Part shown: positions 26,052 through 35,609 of the stretch, one piece after another
How the letters are laid out: each line of letters opens with the position of its first letter
Numbering within the stretch: position 1 is the first letter of the stretch
Origin: JBDTNQ01 sp039933635
GTDB lineage: Bacteria > Acidobacteriota > Vicinamibacteria > Vicinamibacterales > SCN-69-37
DNA length: 64,000 nt
NCBI GenBank assembly: GCA_039933635.1
Contig: JBDTNQ010000006.1
Coordinates: 25,375-89,374, forward strand
Direction of reading: 5' to 3'
Position numbers and translations under genes: made by a program
The notes under the pieces: model-generated
What the model was told of the DNA's origin: nothing
Seen by the model: only the letters and a program-made list of their open reading frames with translations
Databases searched by the model: none

Positions 26052-27167
26052 TCAATGCTCGTTCAGGATCCGTTTGGCGGCTGCAATCAACGCGGTCGCC
26101 TCTGCGTCGGTGCCAATCGTAATTCGCAGATAGGCGCGGACGTCAGGGCTGCGGAACCAGCGAACGAGGATCCGGCGTTCGCGCAGTTTCTCGAGCCAGG
26201 CCTGTGCTGGAAATCGGGGTGGCCGGGCGAGAAGGAAGTTCGTCTGGCTGGGCAGCACGGTGAATCCAAGGCTCGTCAGCGCTCGTGTGAGGCGTTCACG
26301 TGTGCGAATGATCCTGCGGAAATTCGCGCGGTAGTACGGCAGATCGCGCAACGTCGCGCTGGCGGCAATCTGCCCAAGACCGTTCACGTTGTAGCTGTCA
26401 CGAATCGTGTCAAGGGCCGCGATCAGCGTGGGGTGACCGATGACGTAGCCCACGCGCTGGAAGCAGAGCGAGTAGGACTTCGAGAACGTGCGGGCCACGA
26501 GCACGTGCGGATGGCGCAGCGCGAGTGCCATGGCGTGCTCACTGGCGAAGTCGACATAGGCCTCGTCGAGCACCGTGACGCCGCGTTGCGCGCGACAGAG
26601 CGCGTCCAACGCGCGCGTCGAGTACCCGCGGCCGCTTGGGGCGTTTGGCGTCGTGATGAACGAGAGCGCGGCGTCGAAGCGCCAGCGCCGCGCGCGCCGG
26701 AGGGCGGGCACGGAGGGCATGTTGAAGTCGGCGTTCAGTGGCACCGCGTTCTGGTGCGCCCCGTGCGCATCGGCCAACACCGGATACAACGAGTAGCTCG
26801 GCGTGAAGTACTGCACCAGTTCACGTCCGAGCCGTCGCGCGCGAGGCGCCGCGGAGCGAGGCTCGACGAACGCGCGGACGGCGAGCGCCAGACACTCGTC
26901 CGAGCCGTTACCGACGAAGACCTGTGCCGGCGAGCAGCCGTGCAAGCGCGCCAGCCTGTCGCGAAGCGTCTGGGTTGTCGGATCGGGGTACAGACGCAGA
27001 CGATCGTCGACGGCGTCCCGCACCGCCGCCAGGACGCGGGGGGAGGGTGGATATGGGTTTTCGTTCGTGTTCAGCTTGATCAAGCCCCGGATCTTCGGCT
27101 GTTCGCCCGGCACGTACGCCTGCATGTGCCGAACGAGAACGCGAACCAAACGGGACGGAGATGTCAT
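26052..27167 (-). CDS. hisC: Histidinol-phosphate aminotransferase
   Basis: 371 residues, class I/II PLP aminotransferase. LNTNENPYPPSP (32-43) is the substrate-binding signature of HisC; D201 in VLDEAYVDF and K230 in TFSKSYSLCFQRVGY are the PLP pyridine-binding Asp and Schiff-base Lys. It converts imidazole-acetol phosphate and Glu to histidinol phosphate and 2-oxoglutarate in histidine biosynthesis; paralogues can act on aromatic amino acids. No other his gene is adjacent, so an isolated copy. It is divergent from the metalloprotease gene. Confidence 0.9.
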   Translation of the reverse strand: MTSPSRLVRVLVRHMQAYVPGEQPKIRGLIKLNTNENPYPPSPRVLAAVRDAVDDRLRLYPDPTTQTLRDRLARLHGCSPAQVFVGNGSDECLALAVRAFVEPRSAAPRARRLGRELVQYFTPSYSLYPVLADAHGAHQNAVPLNADFNMPSVPALRRARRWRFDAALSFITTPNAPSGRGYSTRALDALCRAQRGVTVLDEAYVDFASEHAMALALRHPHVLVARTFSKSYSLCFQRVGYVIGHPTLIAALDTIRDSYNVNGLGQIAASATLRDLPYYRANFRRIIRTRERLTRALTSLGFTVLPSQTNFLLARPPRFPAQAWLEKLRERRILVRWFRSPDVRAYLRITIGTDAEATALIAAAKRILNEH

Positions 27168-27280
27168 CGCGACGGCTGCGATTCTATCGCGGCGTTCCTA
27201 CCCCAATTCGCCGCGGGCTTTTTCCATCGGGAATTCCGGCAGACTCCGTGGTACATCCCTTGCTACTACACCGCCGGCCG

Positions 27281-29158
27281 ATGCCGACCGTCCTTGGTGT
27301 CTCAGTTGCTCCAGCCCGCAGCGCATCGACCGTCCTTCTTGTCGTTGCGGGGCTTATCGCCTTTGCACCGACCGAGCAGGCCGCGCAGCATCCGGTTCAC
27401 TCCCGCGTCATCGACCTGTGCACGCTCGTTGCCGTGCCGGGAAACGCATTCAGCTACATCCCTGCGCCGACGCCGCCGCCCGCTGGCGCCCTGCGCGCGC
27501 GAAGCACTGCGGCCACGATTTCGGTCACTTACGTCGGGTTCGATGCCTTCCCTCAAGCACAAGCCGCGTTTCAAAGCGCGGTCGACATCTGGGCGTCGCT
27601 GATCTCGACCCCCGTGCCCATCTCGGTGCGAGCGCAGTTCACGCCGCTCGCGCCAAACGTGCTCGGCAGCGCGGGCGCTCAGTACGTGTGGCGTGATTTT
27701 CCCGGAGCGCCGGTCGCCGGCACCTACTATGCGGATGCGCTCGCGGACAAACTCCGCGGCAGCGACGCGTATCCGGGGCAGTTCGACATCCTCGCCAGTT
27801 TCAACAGCTCATTCAGCAGTTGGTATTTCGGCACGGACGGCAATACACCTGGCGGCAGTTATGACTTCGTGTCCGTCGTGCTGCACGAACTTGGACACGG
27901 CCTCGGCTTCCTTGGCGGCGCCAACGTCGCGAGCGGTAGCGGATCGATTGGCCTCGGCGGTTATCCGTTGGCCTACGATCGCTTCGTCGTCACCGAGACA
28001 GGCGTGCCGCTCCTGAACTTTCTCAACCCGTCCAATGAACTGGGCACGCAGCTGACGAGCGGTTACGCTCCGGGAGATCCACGGGGGCCTGGCGTCTATT
28101 GGTCTGGCTCGAATGCGGTTTCCGCAAACGCCGGATTGACGCCACGGCTGTATACGCCCTCCACTTGGTCGCCCGGCTCGAGCTACTCCCATCTCGACGA
28201 GAACACCTACGTGGCCGGCAACCCGAACTCGCTCATGACACCGGCTCTCTCGGGAGCTGAGGCCATCCACAATCCCGGGCCCATTACCCTCGGCATGTTC
28301 ACTGACCTGGGATGGACTCCCGTGCCGGTCGTCGTGTCCGGGCCGGCAGGACGTGACTTCAACGCGGACGGCCAGGCTGATCTCCTCTTCGAGAGCACGT
28401 CGGGGCAGCTCTACGCCTGGTACATGACCGGCGCCACGCTCACCGGCGGCGGCTGGCTCACGCCCAACCAGATCGATCCGCAGCTCCGCGTCGTCGGCAC
28501 CTCCGATTTCACCGGTGATGGCAAGGTTGACCTGGTGCTCCAGGACCAGCAGACCGGTGCCGTGACGATCTACAAGATGGATGGGCTGACGAAGATCGCG
28601 GAACAATCGCTGCCCATCGCCGCCAACACGCTGTGGAAGGTGGTCGCGACGGGGGATTTCAACGGCGATCAGTTCGCCGACATCGCCTGGGAGAACTTCT
28701 CGACGGGACAGATCTACATCTGGTTCATGAAGCCGCTCGGGGGGAACGCCGGATACGCGGGAGCGAACGGCGCGTTTCTGGGCGACTACGTACGCGCGGC
28801 TGATCAATCGGTGATCACACTGGGCGCCACGACGGCGCGCGTGGCGGGCGCGGCGGATCTGGACCAGGACACGCACCTCGATCTCGTATGGCAGGACGAC
28901 ACGGCGGGCGCCGTCAGTGTGTGGTACCTCAACGGCACGATTCTGACGTCAATGGCGAATGTCGCAATGGTCAACCCGGTGTGGCGTCTGCGATCCGTGG
29001 GCGACTACAACGGCGACACGAAGCCAGATCTGATCTGGCAGCACTCGACCGGGGGCGACCTCTACGCGTGGTACCTCAACGGTGGCGCACTCGTGAGCGG
29101 CGGCTATCTGTCCCCGAGTGCCGTGAACCCCGCGTGGCAACTGGTCGGTCCCCGCTAG
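27281..29158 (+). CDS. Secreted zinc metalloprotease-like protein with FG-GAP repeats
   Basis: 625 residues from the ATG at 27281, with a signal peptide (about 10-35). A zincin site HELGHGLGFLGG (about residues 205-216) matches HExxHxxGF-type metalloproteases. The C-terminal half (about 355-625) consists of FG-GAP/VCBS-type repeats with Ca-binding DxNxDGxxD-like segments: DFNADGQADLLFE, DFTGDGKVDLVLQ, DFNGDQFADIAWE, DLDQDTHLDLVWQ, DYNGDTKPDLIWQ. Each repeat also carries a Y-W/F-M/L pattern, typical of secreted repeat domains. It is likely released or surface-bound. Activity is unproven. Confidence 0.8.
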   Translation: MPTVLGVSVAPARSASTVLLVVAGLIAFAPTEQAAQHPVHSRVIDLCTLVAVPGNAFSYIPAPTPPPAGALRARSTAATISVTYVGFDAFPQAQAAFQSAVDIWASLISTPVPISVRAQFTPLAPNVLGSAGAQYVWRDFPGAPVAGTYYADALADKLRGSDAYPGQFDILASFNSSFSSWYFGTDGNTPGGSYDFVSVVLHELGHGLGFLGGANVASGSGSIGLGGYPLAYDRFVVTETGVPLLNFLNPSNELGTQLTSGYAPGDPRGPGVYWSGSNAVSANAGLTPRLYTPSTWSPGSSYSHLDENTYVAGNPNSLMTPALSGAEAIHNPGPITLGMFTDLGWTPVPVVVSGPAGRDFNADGQADLLFESTSGQLYAWYMTGATLTGGGWLTPNQIDPQLRVVGTSDFTGDGKVDLVLQDQQTGAVTIYKMDGLTKIAEQSLPIAANTLWKVVATGDFNGDQFADIAWENFSTGQIYIWFMKPLGGNAGYAGANGAFLGDYVRAADQSVITLGATTARVAGAADLDQDTHLDLVWQDDTAGAVSVWYLNGTILTSMANVAMVNPVWRLRSVGDYNGDTKPDLIWQHSTGGDLYAWYLNGGALVSGGYLSPSAVNPAWQLVGPR

Positions 29159-29182
29159 CATGCTCTTCGATATGCTGCGGAG

Positions 29183-29650
29183 ATGTCCGCGTACTTCTCT
29201 CCCGCACTCTTCGCGTTTCTCAAGGCGCTGAAGCGGCACAATGATCGCGAGTGGTTCGAGGCGAATCGCGAGCGCTATGTGTCCGACGTCGAAGCACCCA
29301 TTCTGCGATTCATTTCGGAGCTGGCGCCGCGCCTCGCCGCCATCAGCCCGGCGTTCGTGGTCGATCCCAGGCGCAGCGGCGGATCGATGTACCGGATCTA
29401 CCGGGACACGCGGTTCTCATCCGACAAATCGCCGTACAAGACCCATGTCGCGGCGACCTTCCCTCATATCGAGCGTAAGAAGGCTCCGTCCGTCCCGGGT
29501 TTCTATCTACACCTCGAACCCGGCGACTGCATGGGCGGTGGCGGAATCTATCATCCCGATACGCCAACTCTGACGCGCATCCGGCTCGCGATCACGGAGA
29601 ACCGGAAGGGGTGGGCCGCGGTCAAGAAGACCGGCGGATCCGGCGATTGA
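29183..29650 (+). CDS. DUF2461-family protein, truncated by frameshift/deletion
   Basis: 155 residues matching the N-terminal two thirds of DUF2461: FSPALFAFLKALKRHNDREWFEANRERY at the start, MYRIYRDTRFSSDKSPYKTHVAATF and PGFYLHLEPGDCMGGGGIYHPD later. The family normally runs to about 210-230 residues. Here the frame ends at GGSGD. The missing C-terminus continues at 29651-29801 in another frame, and the usual RPP-containing linker is absent, so there seems to be a small deletion with a frame change. Probably a recent pseudogene or a sequencing artefact. Confidence 0.8.
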   Translation: MSAYFSPALFAFLKALKRHNDREWFEANRERYVSDVEAPILRFISELAPRLAAISPAFVVDPRRSGGSMYRIYRDTRFSSDKSPYKTHVAATFPHIERKKAPSVPGFYLHLEPGDCMGGGGIYHPDTPTLTRIRLAITENRKGWAAVKKTGGSGD

Positions 29651-29801
29651 GGATCTGCGTCGCAAGGACTTCTACGCGCTGGTCCCGTTCACCCAGGGTG
29701 AGGTCTGCCGGGGTGACTTCCTCGACCGGTACGTCGACTCGTGCCGTCAGGTCGCGCCACTGGTGGAGTTCGTCACGCGGGCGCTCGGCTTTCGGTGGTG
29801 A
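29651..29801 (+). pseudogene. C-terminal remainder of the DUF2461 gene, out of frame
   Basis: Shifted +1 relative to the preceding frame, this stretch encodes IEDLRRKDFYALVPFTQ followed by GEVCRGDFLDRYVDSC and ends VEFVTRALGFRW with a stop at 29799-29801. This is the standard C-terminus of DUF2461 proteins. Its reading frame is open a little upstream of 29651 (RRPADPAIEDL), marking the shift site at about 29625-29650. It has no own start or ribosome site. Confidence 0.7.
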
Positions 29802-29842
29802 TCCCCAATCCGCGGCGGCCGCAGGAGCAGTAGAATCCGTTC

Positions 29843-30970
29843 ATGCGACCGCACCGACCGAACTCCCGGCGCCTTGTTGCGGTCCTGTTCTGCGGCCTGA
29901 TTGCGCTTGCGGCGTCGCCGGCGACAGTACCCGCGGTGCGCGCGGTCGAGTTGCCGTCCCGCCTGACCGATCAGGAGTTCTGGGGGCTGACGGGACGTTT
30001 GTCCGAGTCGAACGGGTCGTTCCGATCGGACAACTTCCTGTCGAACGAGCGCGGGTACCAGGTGGTGATTCCTGAACTGTTGAAGGTGGCGCGGACGAAT
30101 CGGGTGTATCTCGGCGTTGGTCCAGAGCAGAATTTTCCGTATCTCATCGCCCTCAAACCGCAGTTGGCGATCATCTTCGACATCAGGCGGGGCAATCTGC
30201 ACGAGCACCTGCTCTACAAGGCGCTCTTCGAAATGTCCCGGGATCGCGCGGACTTTCTGTCGCGACTGTGGTCGAGGCCGCGGCCGGCGGGCCTGACGGA
30301 GGCATCGACCGTTGAGCAGCTGATGACGGCCTTCACGGCGGCGTCTTCGTCGGCCGACACGTACGCGTCGAACCTCGCCGCCGTGTCCGCCTGGCTGACG
30401 AAGACCCCGCATCGCTTCGCCCTGCACGACGGCGATCTCGATGGGATCGACTACGTGTACAAGAGTGCCTTCTTCGACGGCGGCCCAGGGCTGAACTACT
30501 CCATGGTGGGCGGCGGCGGGGGCGGCAACCGCTCGACGTACGCCGAACTGCAGATGCTCGACGATGGCCAGGGCCTGAACCGCGGGTTTCTCGCGACCGA
30601 AGCGAACTGGCTGGTGATGAAGGACCTCGAGTCGCGCAACCTGATCGTCCCGGTCGTCGGCGATTTCGGTGGGCCGTCGGCGATTCGCGGCGTCGGGGCG
30701 TATCTCAAGGCCCAGGGCGCGCTCGTGTCCGCGTTCTATCTCTCGAACGTCGAGCAATATCTCAATCAGGACGCGAAAGAAGACACGTTCCTCTGTAACG
30801 TCGCGGAGTTGCCGCTCGACGACACCAGCACCTTCATCTTCACGGGATCCGGCCGATATGGTCGCGGGTTTGGCGGTCGGGGCGGGTTGAACACGACCTT
30901 CCTCCGGCCAATGCTTCCGGACACCTCCGGATGTCGCGCGACCTCGCCAACGGCAATCACCGGCCAGTGA
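29843..30970 (+). CDS. Exported protein, methyltransferase-like fold, function unknown
   Basis: 375 residues with a signal peptide (about 10-35, ending V-R-A-V). The segment YLGVGPEQNFPYLIALKPQLAIIFDIRRGNLHEHLLYKALFE resembles the SAM-methyltransferase-like core of a family of exported proteins also known from Leptospira (LIC_10091 type). A Gly-rich loop GGGGGGNRSTYAELQMLDDG and a late VVGDFGGPSAIRGVGAYLKAQGALVSAFYLSNVEQYL segment follow. Methylation outside the cytoplasm would be unusual, so the fold may be used for something else. It precedes ilvD by 50 nt, possibly without functional link. Confidence 0.7.
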   Translation: MRPHRPNSRRLVAVLFCGLIALAASPATVPAVRAVELPSRLTDQEFWGLTGRLSESNGSFRSDNFLSNERGYQVVIPELLKVARTNRVYLGVGPEQNFPYLIALKPQLAIIFDIRRGNLHEHLLYKALFEMSRDRADFLSRLWSRPRPAGLTEASTVEQLMTAFTAASSSADTYASNLAAVSAWLTKTPHRFALHDGDLDGIDYVYKSAFFDGGPGLNYSMVGGGGGGNRSTYAELQMLDDGQGLNRGFLATEANWLVMKDLESRNLIVPVVGDFGGPSAIRGVGAYLKAQGALVSAFYLSNVEQYLNQDAKEDTFLCNVAELPLDDTSTFIFTGSGRYGRGFGGRGGLNTTFLRPMLPDTSGCRATSPTAITGQ

Positions 30971-31020
30971 CCGCGGCCGTCGGGCCGCTTTGTCTACAAT
31001 AGCGGTTTCGAGGTTTCGCG

Positions 31021-32910
31021 ATGCCCCCATATCGATCCCGTACCACCACGCATGGTCGCAACATGGCCGGTGCGCGCAGCCTCTGGCGCGCGACCGGCAT
31101 GAAAGACGACGACTTCAACAAGCCGATCATCGCGGTGGCTAATTCCTTCACGCAGTTCGTGCCGGGTCACGTGCACCTCAAGGACCTGGGCCAGCTCGTG
31201 GCTCGCGAGATCGAGCACGCGGGTGGCGTGGCGAAGGAGTTCAATACCATTGCGGTCGACGATGGGATCGCCATGGGACATGACGGGATGCTGTACAGCC
31301 TGCCGTCTCGGGAGCTGATCGCCGACGCCGTCGAGTACATGGCGAACGCGCACTGCGCCGATGCGCTCGTCTGCATCTCGAACTGCGACAAGATCACGCC
31401 CGGGATGCTGATGGCGGCGCTCCGCCTGAACATTCCCGCGGTCTTCGTCTCCGGCGGCCCCATGGAGGCCGGCAAGGTCAAGATCGGTGACACCGTGCGC
31501 TCGGTCGATCTGATCGACGCCATGGTCGCCGCGGCCAATCCCGCCATGACGGACACGCAAGTGGCCGACATGGAACGTTCGGCCTGTCCCACATGCGGAT
31601 CGTGCTCCGGGATGTTCACGGCCAACTCGATGAACTGCCTGATGGAAGCGATGGGCCTCGCCTTGCCGGGGAACGGCACCGTGCTGGCCACGCACGCCGA
31701 CCGTCGCGCGCTGTTTCTCGAGGCCGGCCGCCGCATTGTCGATCTTGCGCGCCGGTACTATGAGCACAACGATGCGCGCGCTTTGCCGCGCGGTATCGCG
31801 ACCTTCGAGGCGTTCGAGAACGCCATGGCGCTCGACATCGCGATGGGTGGGTCGACGAACACCGTCCTGCATTTGCTCGCCGCCGCGCAGGAAGGCGAGG
31901 TGCCGTTCACGATGGCGGACATCGATCGATTGTCACGGCGCGTGCCGCACCTCTGCAAGGTCGCGCCCTCGTCGGCCAACGTGCACGTGGAAGATGTGCA
32001 CCGCGCCGGCGGGATTTTCGCCATCATGGCCGAGCTCGATCGTGCGGGCCTCGTCCACCGTCAGGTGCCGACCGTCCACGCCGCTACGATCGGCGAGGCG
32101 ATCGACGAGTGGGACGTGATGGGCCAGAACCGCGACGCCGTCGAGGTGTTCTACCGGGCCGCGCCCGGTGGCGTGCGCACCGCCGAGCCGTTCAGCCAGC
32201 AGGCCCGCTATACCGCGCTCGATACAGACCGCGAGCGAGGCGCCATTCGACACGTCGACCATGCCTTCAGCCTGGACGGCGGTCTCGCCGTACTCTTCGG
32301 CAACATCGCCGAGGAGGGCTGCATCGTGAAGACCGCCGGCGTCGATCCGGCGAGCCTGGTGTTCCGCGGGCGCGCGCGGATCTTCGAGAGCCAGGACGCT
32401 GCGGTGGAGGCGATCCTCGGCGACAGGGTCATAGCCGGCGACGTGGTCGTCATTCGGTACGAAGGTCCCAGGGGCGGACCCGGGATGCAGGAGATGCTCT
32501 ATCCGACGAGCTACCTGAAGGCAAAAGGGCTCGGTAAGTCGTGTGCGCTCATCACCGACGGCCGGTTCTCCGGCGGTAGCTCCGGCCTGTCCATTGGGCA
32601 CATCTCACCGGAAGCTGCCGAGGGCGGTGCGCTCGCCCTCATCGAAGAAGGGGACGTCATCGAGATCGACGTGCCACAGCGCATCCTGCGTGCGGCGCTG
32701 ACCTCGAGCGAGCTCGATACCCGCCGCCGCAAGATGGCAGCGCGCGGAGAAGAAGCCTGGACGCCCGGTCCTCGTCGTCGTCAGGTTTCCCGCGCCCTCG
32801 AGGCGTACGCGGCGATGACGACCAGCGCGTCGCGCGGCGCGGTTCGCGACGTGCGCGGATTGCGACGGGTGGTCGGCACGACGGCCGAGACGGTGGGCTC
32901 AACTCGATAG
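31021..32910 (+). CDS. ilvD: Dihydroxy-acid dehydratase
   Basis: 629 residues, GAGG about 8 nt before the ATG. The protein has the full IlvD pattern: [68 protein letters not shown], and the C-terminal [22 protein letters not shown]. The Cys residues hold the Fe-S cluster used in catalysis. It dehydrates 2,3-dihydroxy-isovalerate and its methylvalerate homologue in valine/isoleucine synthesis, in the cytoplasm. The other ilv genes are not adjacent. The last codons overlap the end of a minus-strand gene remnant by 12 nt. Confidence 0.96.
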   Translation: MPPYRSRTTTHGRNMAGARSLWRATGMKDDDFNKPIIAVANSFTQFVPGHVHLKDLGQLVAREIEHAGGVAKEFNTIAVDDGIAMGHDGMLYSLPSRELIADAVEYMANAHCADALVCISNCDKITPGMLMAALRLNIPAVFVSGGPMEAGKVKIGDTVRSVDLIDAMVAAANPAMTDTQVADMERSACPTCGSCSGMFTANSMNCLMEAMGLALPGNGTVLATHADRRALFLEAGRRIVDLARRYYEHNDARALPRGIATFEAFENAMALDIAMGGSTNTVLHLLAAAQEGEVPFTMADIDRLSRRVPHLCKVAPSSANVHVEDVHRAGGIFAIMAELDRAGLVHRQVPTVHAATIGEAIDEWDVMGQNRDAVEVFYRAAPGGVRTAEPFSQQARYTALDTDRERGAIRHVDHAFSLDGGLAVLFGNIAEEGCIVKTAGVDPASLVFRGRARIFESQDAAVEAILGDRVIAGDVVVIRYEGPRGGPGMQEMLYPTSYLKAKGLGKSCALITDGRFSGGSSGLSIGHISPEAAEGGALALIEEGDVIEIDVPQRILRAALTSSELDTRRRKMAARGEEAWTPGPRRRQVSRALEAYAAMTTSASRGAVRDVRGLRRVVGTTAETVGSTR

Positions 32911-33180
32911 CTTGCCGGTTCCAGCGGCTGCGCTCTTGGGCTGTCGACCCCAGCGGAAGTCGCCCGTCGGATTGAACACCGGTTCACAACCGGGTACGGC
33001 ACAGCTGACATCCTCGCTGATATCCATCTTTCCGAATCCACCACCGATGAACGGACGGATCCGGTGCCCGCGCATCAAGTGGTAGGTGACCTCTCCAGCG
33101 ACGAATCGGCGCGGACTCACTGGCTGGAAGAGGATGTCGACGCGCGTGCAGGTGGACACTCCTCCTCCCGGGGCCCATCT
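32899..33180 (-). pseudogene. C-terminal remnant of an outer-membrane beta-barrel-like protein
   Basis: The minus-strand frame ending at 32899 reads as a plausible barrel tail: [40 protein letters not shown], then two Cys residues in SCAVPGCEP. Alternating hydrophobic strands and the RPFIGGGFG turn are typical of small OMP barrels in this phylum. Upstream of about 33175 the frame loses protein character and runs under the esterase leader, so only the last ~90 residues survive. No start or ribosome site. This accounts for the 300-bp gap before the esterase gene. Confidence 0.45.
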
Positions 33181-33210
33181 CGTGTTAGTTTCTCGTTCGG
33201 AGTTTCCGAC

Positions 33211-34278
33211 ATGACACGTACCTCTCTGACAGGATGGGCCCTGGCCACGGCCGTTGTCGCAGCTGCTGTTCCCCTGGGGTCCCAAGGGCAGACGGCCCCG
33301 GCAGCGCCGGCCGCAACGACAGCGCCCGCAGCCGCGGCGCCCGCTCGCGGGCCGCAGCCCGCCGGGCCTGACATGAACGCGTACTACTCGGTCGGTCCGG
33401 ACTCGCTGGAACGCGCGGGTGTGCCGAAGGGCGAGATGCGCGGACCGTTTGTCCTGCCGAGCCAGGCGTATCCAGGGACGCAGCACACGTATTGGGTCTA
33501 CGTGCCCGCGCAGTACGATCCGGCGGTGGCGGCGAGCCTGATGATCTTTCAGGACGGACAGGCCTTCAAGGACATGGAGGGTGTGATCCGCGCGCCCAAC
33601 GTCCTCGACAACCTGATCTACAAGCGCGAGATTCCGGTGATGCTCACCATCTTCATCAACCCGGGCCGCACGCCGGAGCAGCCCGAGCCCACACCGGCGC
33701 AGTGGGGCGACCAGACGACCAATCGACCCACGGAATACAACACCCTCGACGACAAGTACGCGCGCGTCGTGGTCGACGAACTGATGCCGGCGCTCTACAA
33801 GGACTACAACATCTCAAAGGATCCGGAGCGTCACGGGATCGGCGGGGCGAGCTCGGGCGCCATTGCCGCGTTCACCGTGGCGTGGCAGCGACCCGACCAA
33901 TTCCGCAAGGTGCTCAGCATCGTCGGCAGCTTCACGAACATTCGAGGCGGCGACGCGTATCCGGACATCGTGCGGCAGAGCGACAAGAAGCCGATTCGGG
34001 TCTTCCTGCAGGACGGACGTAACGACAATCGCGGCCAGGGCCGCGGTGGCGTCTACGACCAGCGGCGCGACTGGTTCTACCAGAACGTGCGCCTGATGCA
34101 GGCGCTCACCGACAAGGGTTACGACGTGAACTACGTCTGGGGCCTGAACACGCACGGCCAGCGCATGGGTGGCCCCATGCTGCCGGAAATGATGCGCTGG
34201 CTCTGGCGCGATCAGCCCGTATCCACGGACGTGACCGACGCTGTGGAGCGCGGGTTCAACGAACCGAAGCGGAAGTAG
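33211..34278 (+). CDS. Exported alpha/beta-hydrolase esterase (enterochelin-esterase-like)
   Basis: 355 residues from the ATG at 33211 (GGAG about 9 nt upstream), with a signal peptide and an Ala/Pro-rich linker to about residue 55. The esterase domain shows [46 protein letters not shown], the nucleophile elbow [11 protein letters not shown] (Ser near residue 214), [14 protein letters not shown] and a late HGQRMGG His. This is the Fes/esterase-D-like family of carbohydrate or siderophore ester hydrolases. A paralogue lies at 58416-59432. It precedes a DUF2264 gene by 14 nt, probably as an operon acting on plant-type polysaccharides. Confidence 0.85.
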   Translation: MTRTSLTGWALATAVVAAAVPLGSQGQTAPAAPAATTAPAAAAPARGPQPAGPDMNAYYSVGPDSLERAGVPKGEMRGPFVLPSQAYPGTQHTYWVYVPAQYDPAVAASLMIFQDGQAFKDMEGVIRAPNVLDNLIYKREIPVMLTIFINPGRTPEQPEPTPAQWGDQTTNRPTEYNTLDDKYARVVVDELMPALYKDYNISKDPERHGIGGASSGAIAAFTVAWQRPDQFRKVLSIVGSFTNIRGGDAYPDIVRQSDKKPIRVFLQDGRNDNRGQGRGGVYDQRRDWFYQNVRLMQALTDKGYDVNYVWGLNTHGQRMGGPMLPEMMRWLWRDQPVSTDVTDAVERGFNEPKRK

Positions 34279-34292
34279 CCCCGCAGCTTGAC

Positions 34293-35525
34293 ATGAATCG
34301 ACGCGAGTTCCTGACGACGACGGGTGCGGTGGGCGTGGGCGCGGCGGTCGCCCGTCCCGGCGCGGCCGAGCAGCAGGCGGCGATGCCGCTTGGTGAACGC
34401 GCCTATTGGGTGGCGATGATGCGCCGCGTCGCGGATCCGGTGCTCACCAACCTCGCTGCGGGCACGCTGCGCGCGCGCATGCCGGTTGAGCAGGCCAACG
34501 GCACCGATCGCCGAAGCGTCACGCACCTCGAAGCGTTCGGCCGGCTCATGGCGGGTCTCGCGCCCTGGCTCGAGCTGGGCGCAGATGACACGCCGGAGGG
34601 ACGGCTCCGCGGACAGTATGCGGATCTGGCGCGGCGGGCGTTGGACCGCGCGGTCGATCCGGCATCGCCCGACGCGATGAACTTCACGAGCGGCAGCCAG
34701 CCGCTCGTCGACGCGGCATTTCTCGCGCAGGGGGTGCTGCGCGCACCGCGCGAGTTTCGAGATGCGCTCGCCCCGGACACCCGCCGCCGTCTTGTCTCCG
34801 CTCTCGAGTCGACGCGGACGATCACGCCGGGGTTCAACAACTGGTTGCTGTTTTCCGCCATCGTCGAGGCCGGCCTGAAGACGCTTGGCGCGCCGTGGGA
34901 TCGACTGCGGGTCGACTACGCCCTGCGCCAGCATGAGCAGTGGTACAAGGGCGACGGCCTCTACAGCGACGGTCCCGTGTTTCACTGGGACTACTACAAC
35001 AGCTTCGTCATCCATCCGATGCTGCGCGATGTGCTGGACACCTGTGGCGCCGACGTGCCCGCGTGGGGCACCCTCGCGCCGAAAATGGCCGATCGGTCGC
35101 AGCGGTACGCCGTGATTCTGGAACGTCTCGTCGCGCCGGATGGCTCGTTCCCCGCCATTGGCCGCTCGATTGCGTATCGCTGCGGCGCCTTTCACCTGCT
35201 TGCACAATTGGCCCTCAAGCGCACGCTTCCGTCGGAGGCGTCGGCGGCACAGGTGCGTGGCGCGCTGACCGCGGTGATTCGGCGAACGCTCGATGCGCCC
35301 AGTACTTTCGACGACAGCGGATGGCTGCGAATTGGCCTCGCCGGTCACCAACCCGGGGTGGGCGAGACGTACATTTCGACCGGCAGTCTCTATCTGTGCG
35401 CCGTCGGCCTGCTGCCGTTGGGTCTGCCGGCCAACGACGCATTCTGGACGTCGCCAGCCGAGCCCTGGACCTCCGTGCGCGCGTGGGCCGGCCGGCCGTT
35501 CCCCATCGATCACGCGGCAACGTAG
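34293..35525 (+). CDS. Tat-exported DUF2264 protein
   Basis: 410 residues. NRREFLTTTGAVGVGAAVA is a twin-arginine signal. The rest matches DUF2264, an alpha/alpha-barrel family: RAYWVAMMRRVADPVLTNLAAGTL, LEAFGRLMAGLAPWLEL, FNNWLLFSAIVEAGL, YKGDGLYSDGPVFHWDYYNSFVIHPML, FPAIGRSIAYRCGAFHLLAQLAL. Related barrels include polysaccharide lyases and unsaturated glucuronyl hydrolases, so a role in polysaccharide breakdown outside the cytoplasm is likely. It follows the esterase gene by 14 nt. Catalytic residues not assigned. Confidence 0.85.
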   Translation: MNRREFLTTTGAVGVGAAVARPGAAEQQAAMPLGERAYWVAMMRRVADPVLTNLAAGTLRARMPVEQANGTDRRSVTHLEAFGRLMAGLAPWLELGADDTPEGRLRGQYADLARRALDRAVDPASPDAMNFTSGSQPLVDAAFLAQGVLRAPREFRDALAPDTRRRLVSALESTRTITPGFNNWLLFSAIVEAGLKTLGAPWDRLRVDYALRQHEQWYKGDGLYSDGPVFHWDYYNSFVIHPMLRDVLDTCGADVPAWGTLAPKMADRSQRYAVILERLVAPDGSFPAIGRSIAYRCGAFHLLAQLALKRTLPSEASAAQVRGALTAVIRRTLDAPSTFDDSGWLRIGLAGHQPGVGETYISTGSLYLCAVGLLPLGLPANDAFWTSPAEPWTSVRAWAGRPFPIDHAAT

Positions 35526-35609
35526 CCGGCGACCGGCTGCACGCGGGTCGAGCGGCCACGCGCGCCTGCGCCGCAGTGCGCCCGATGATATCGTTCGATT
35601 CCTAAGCAC

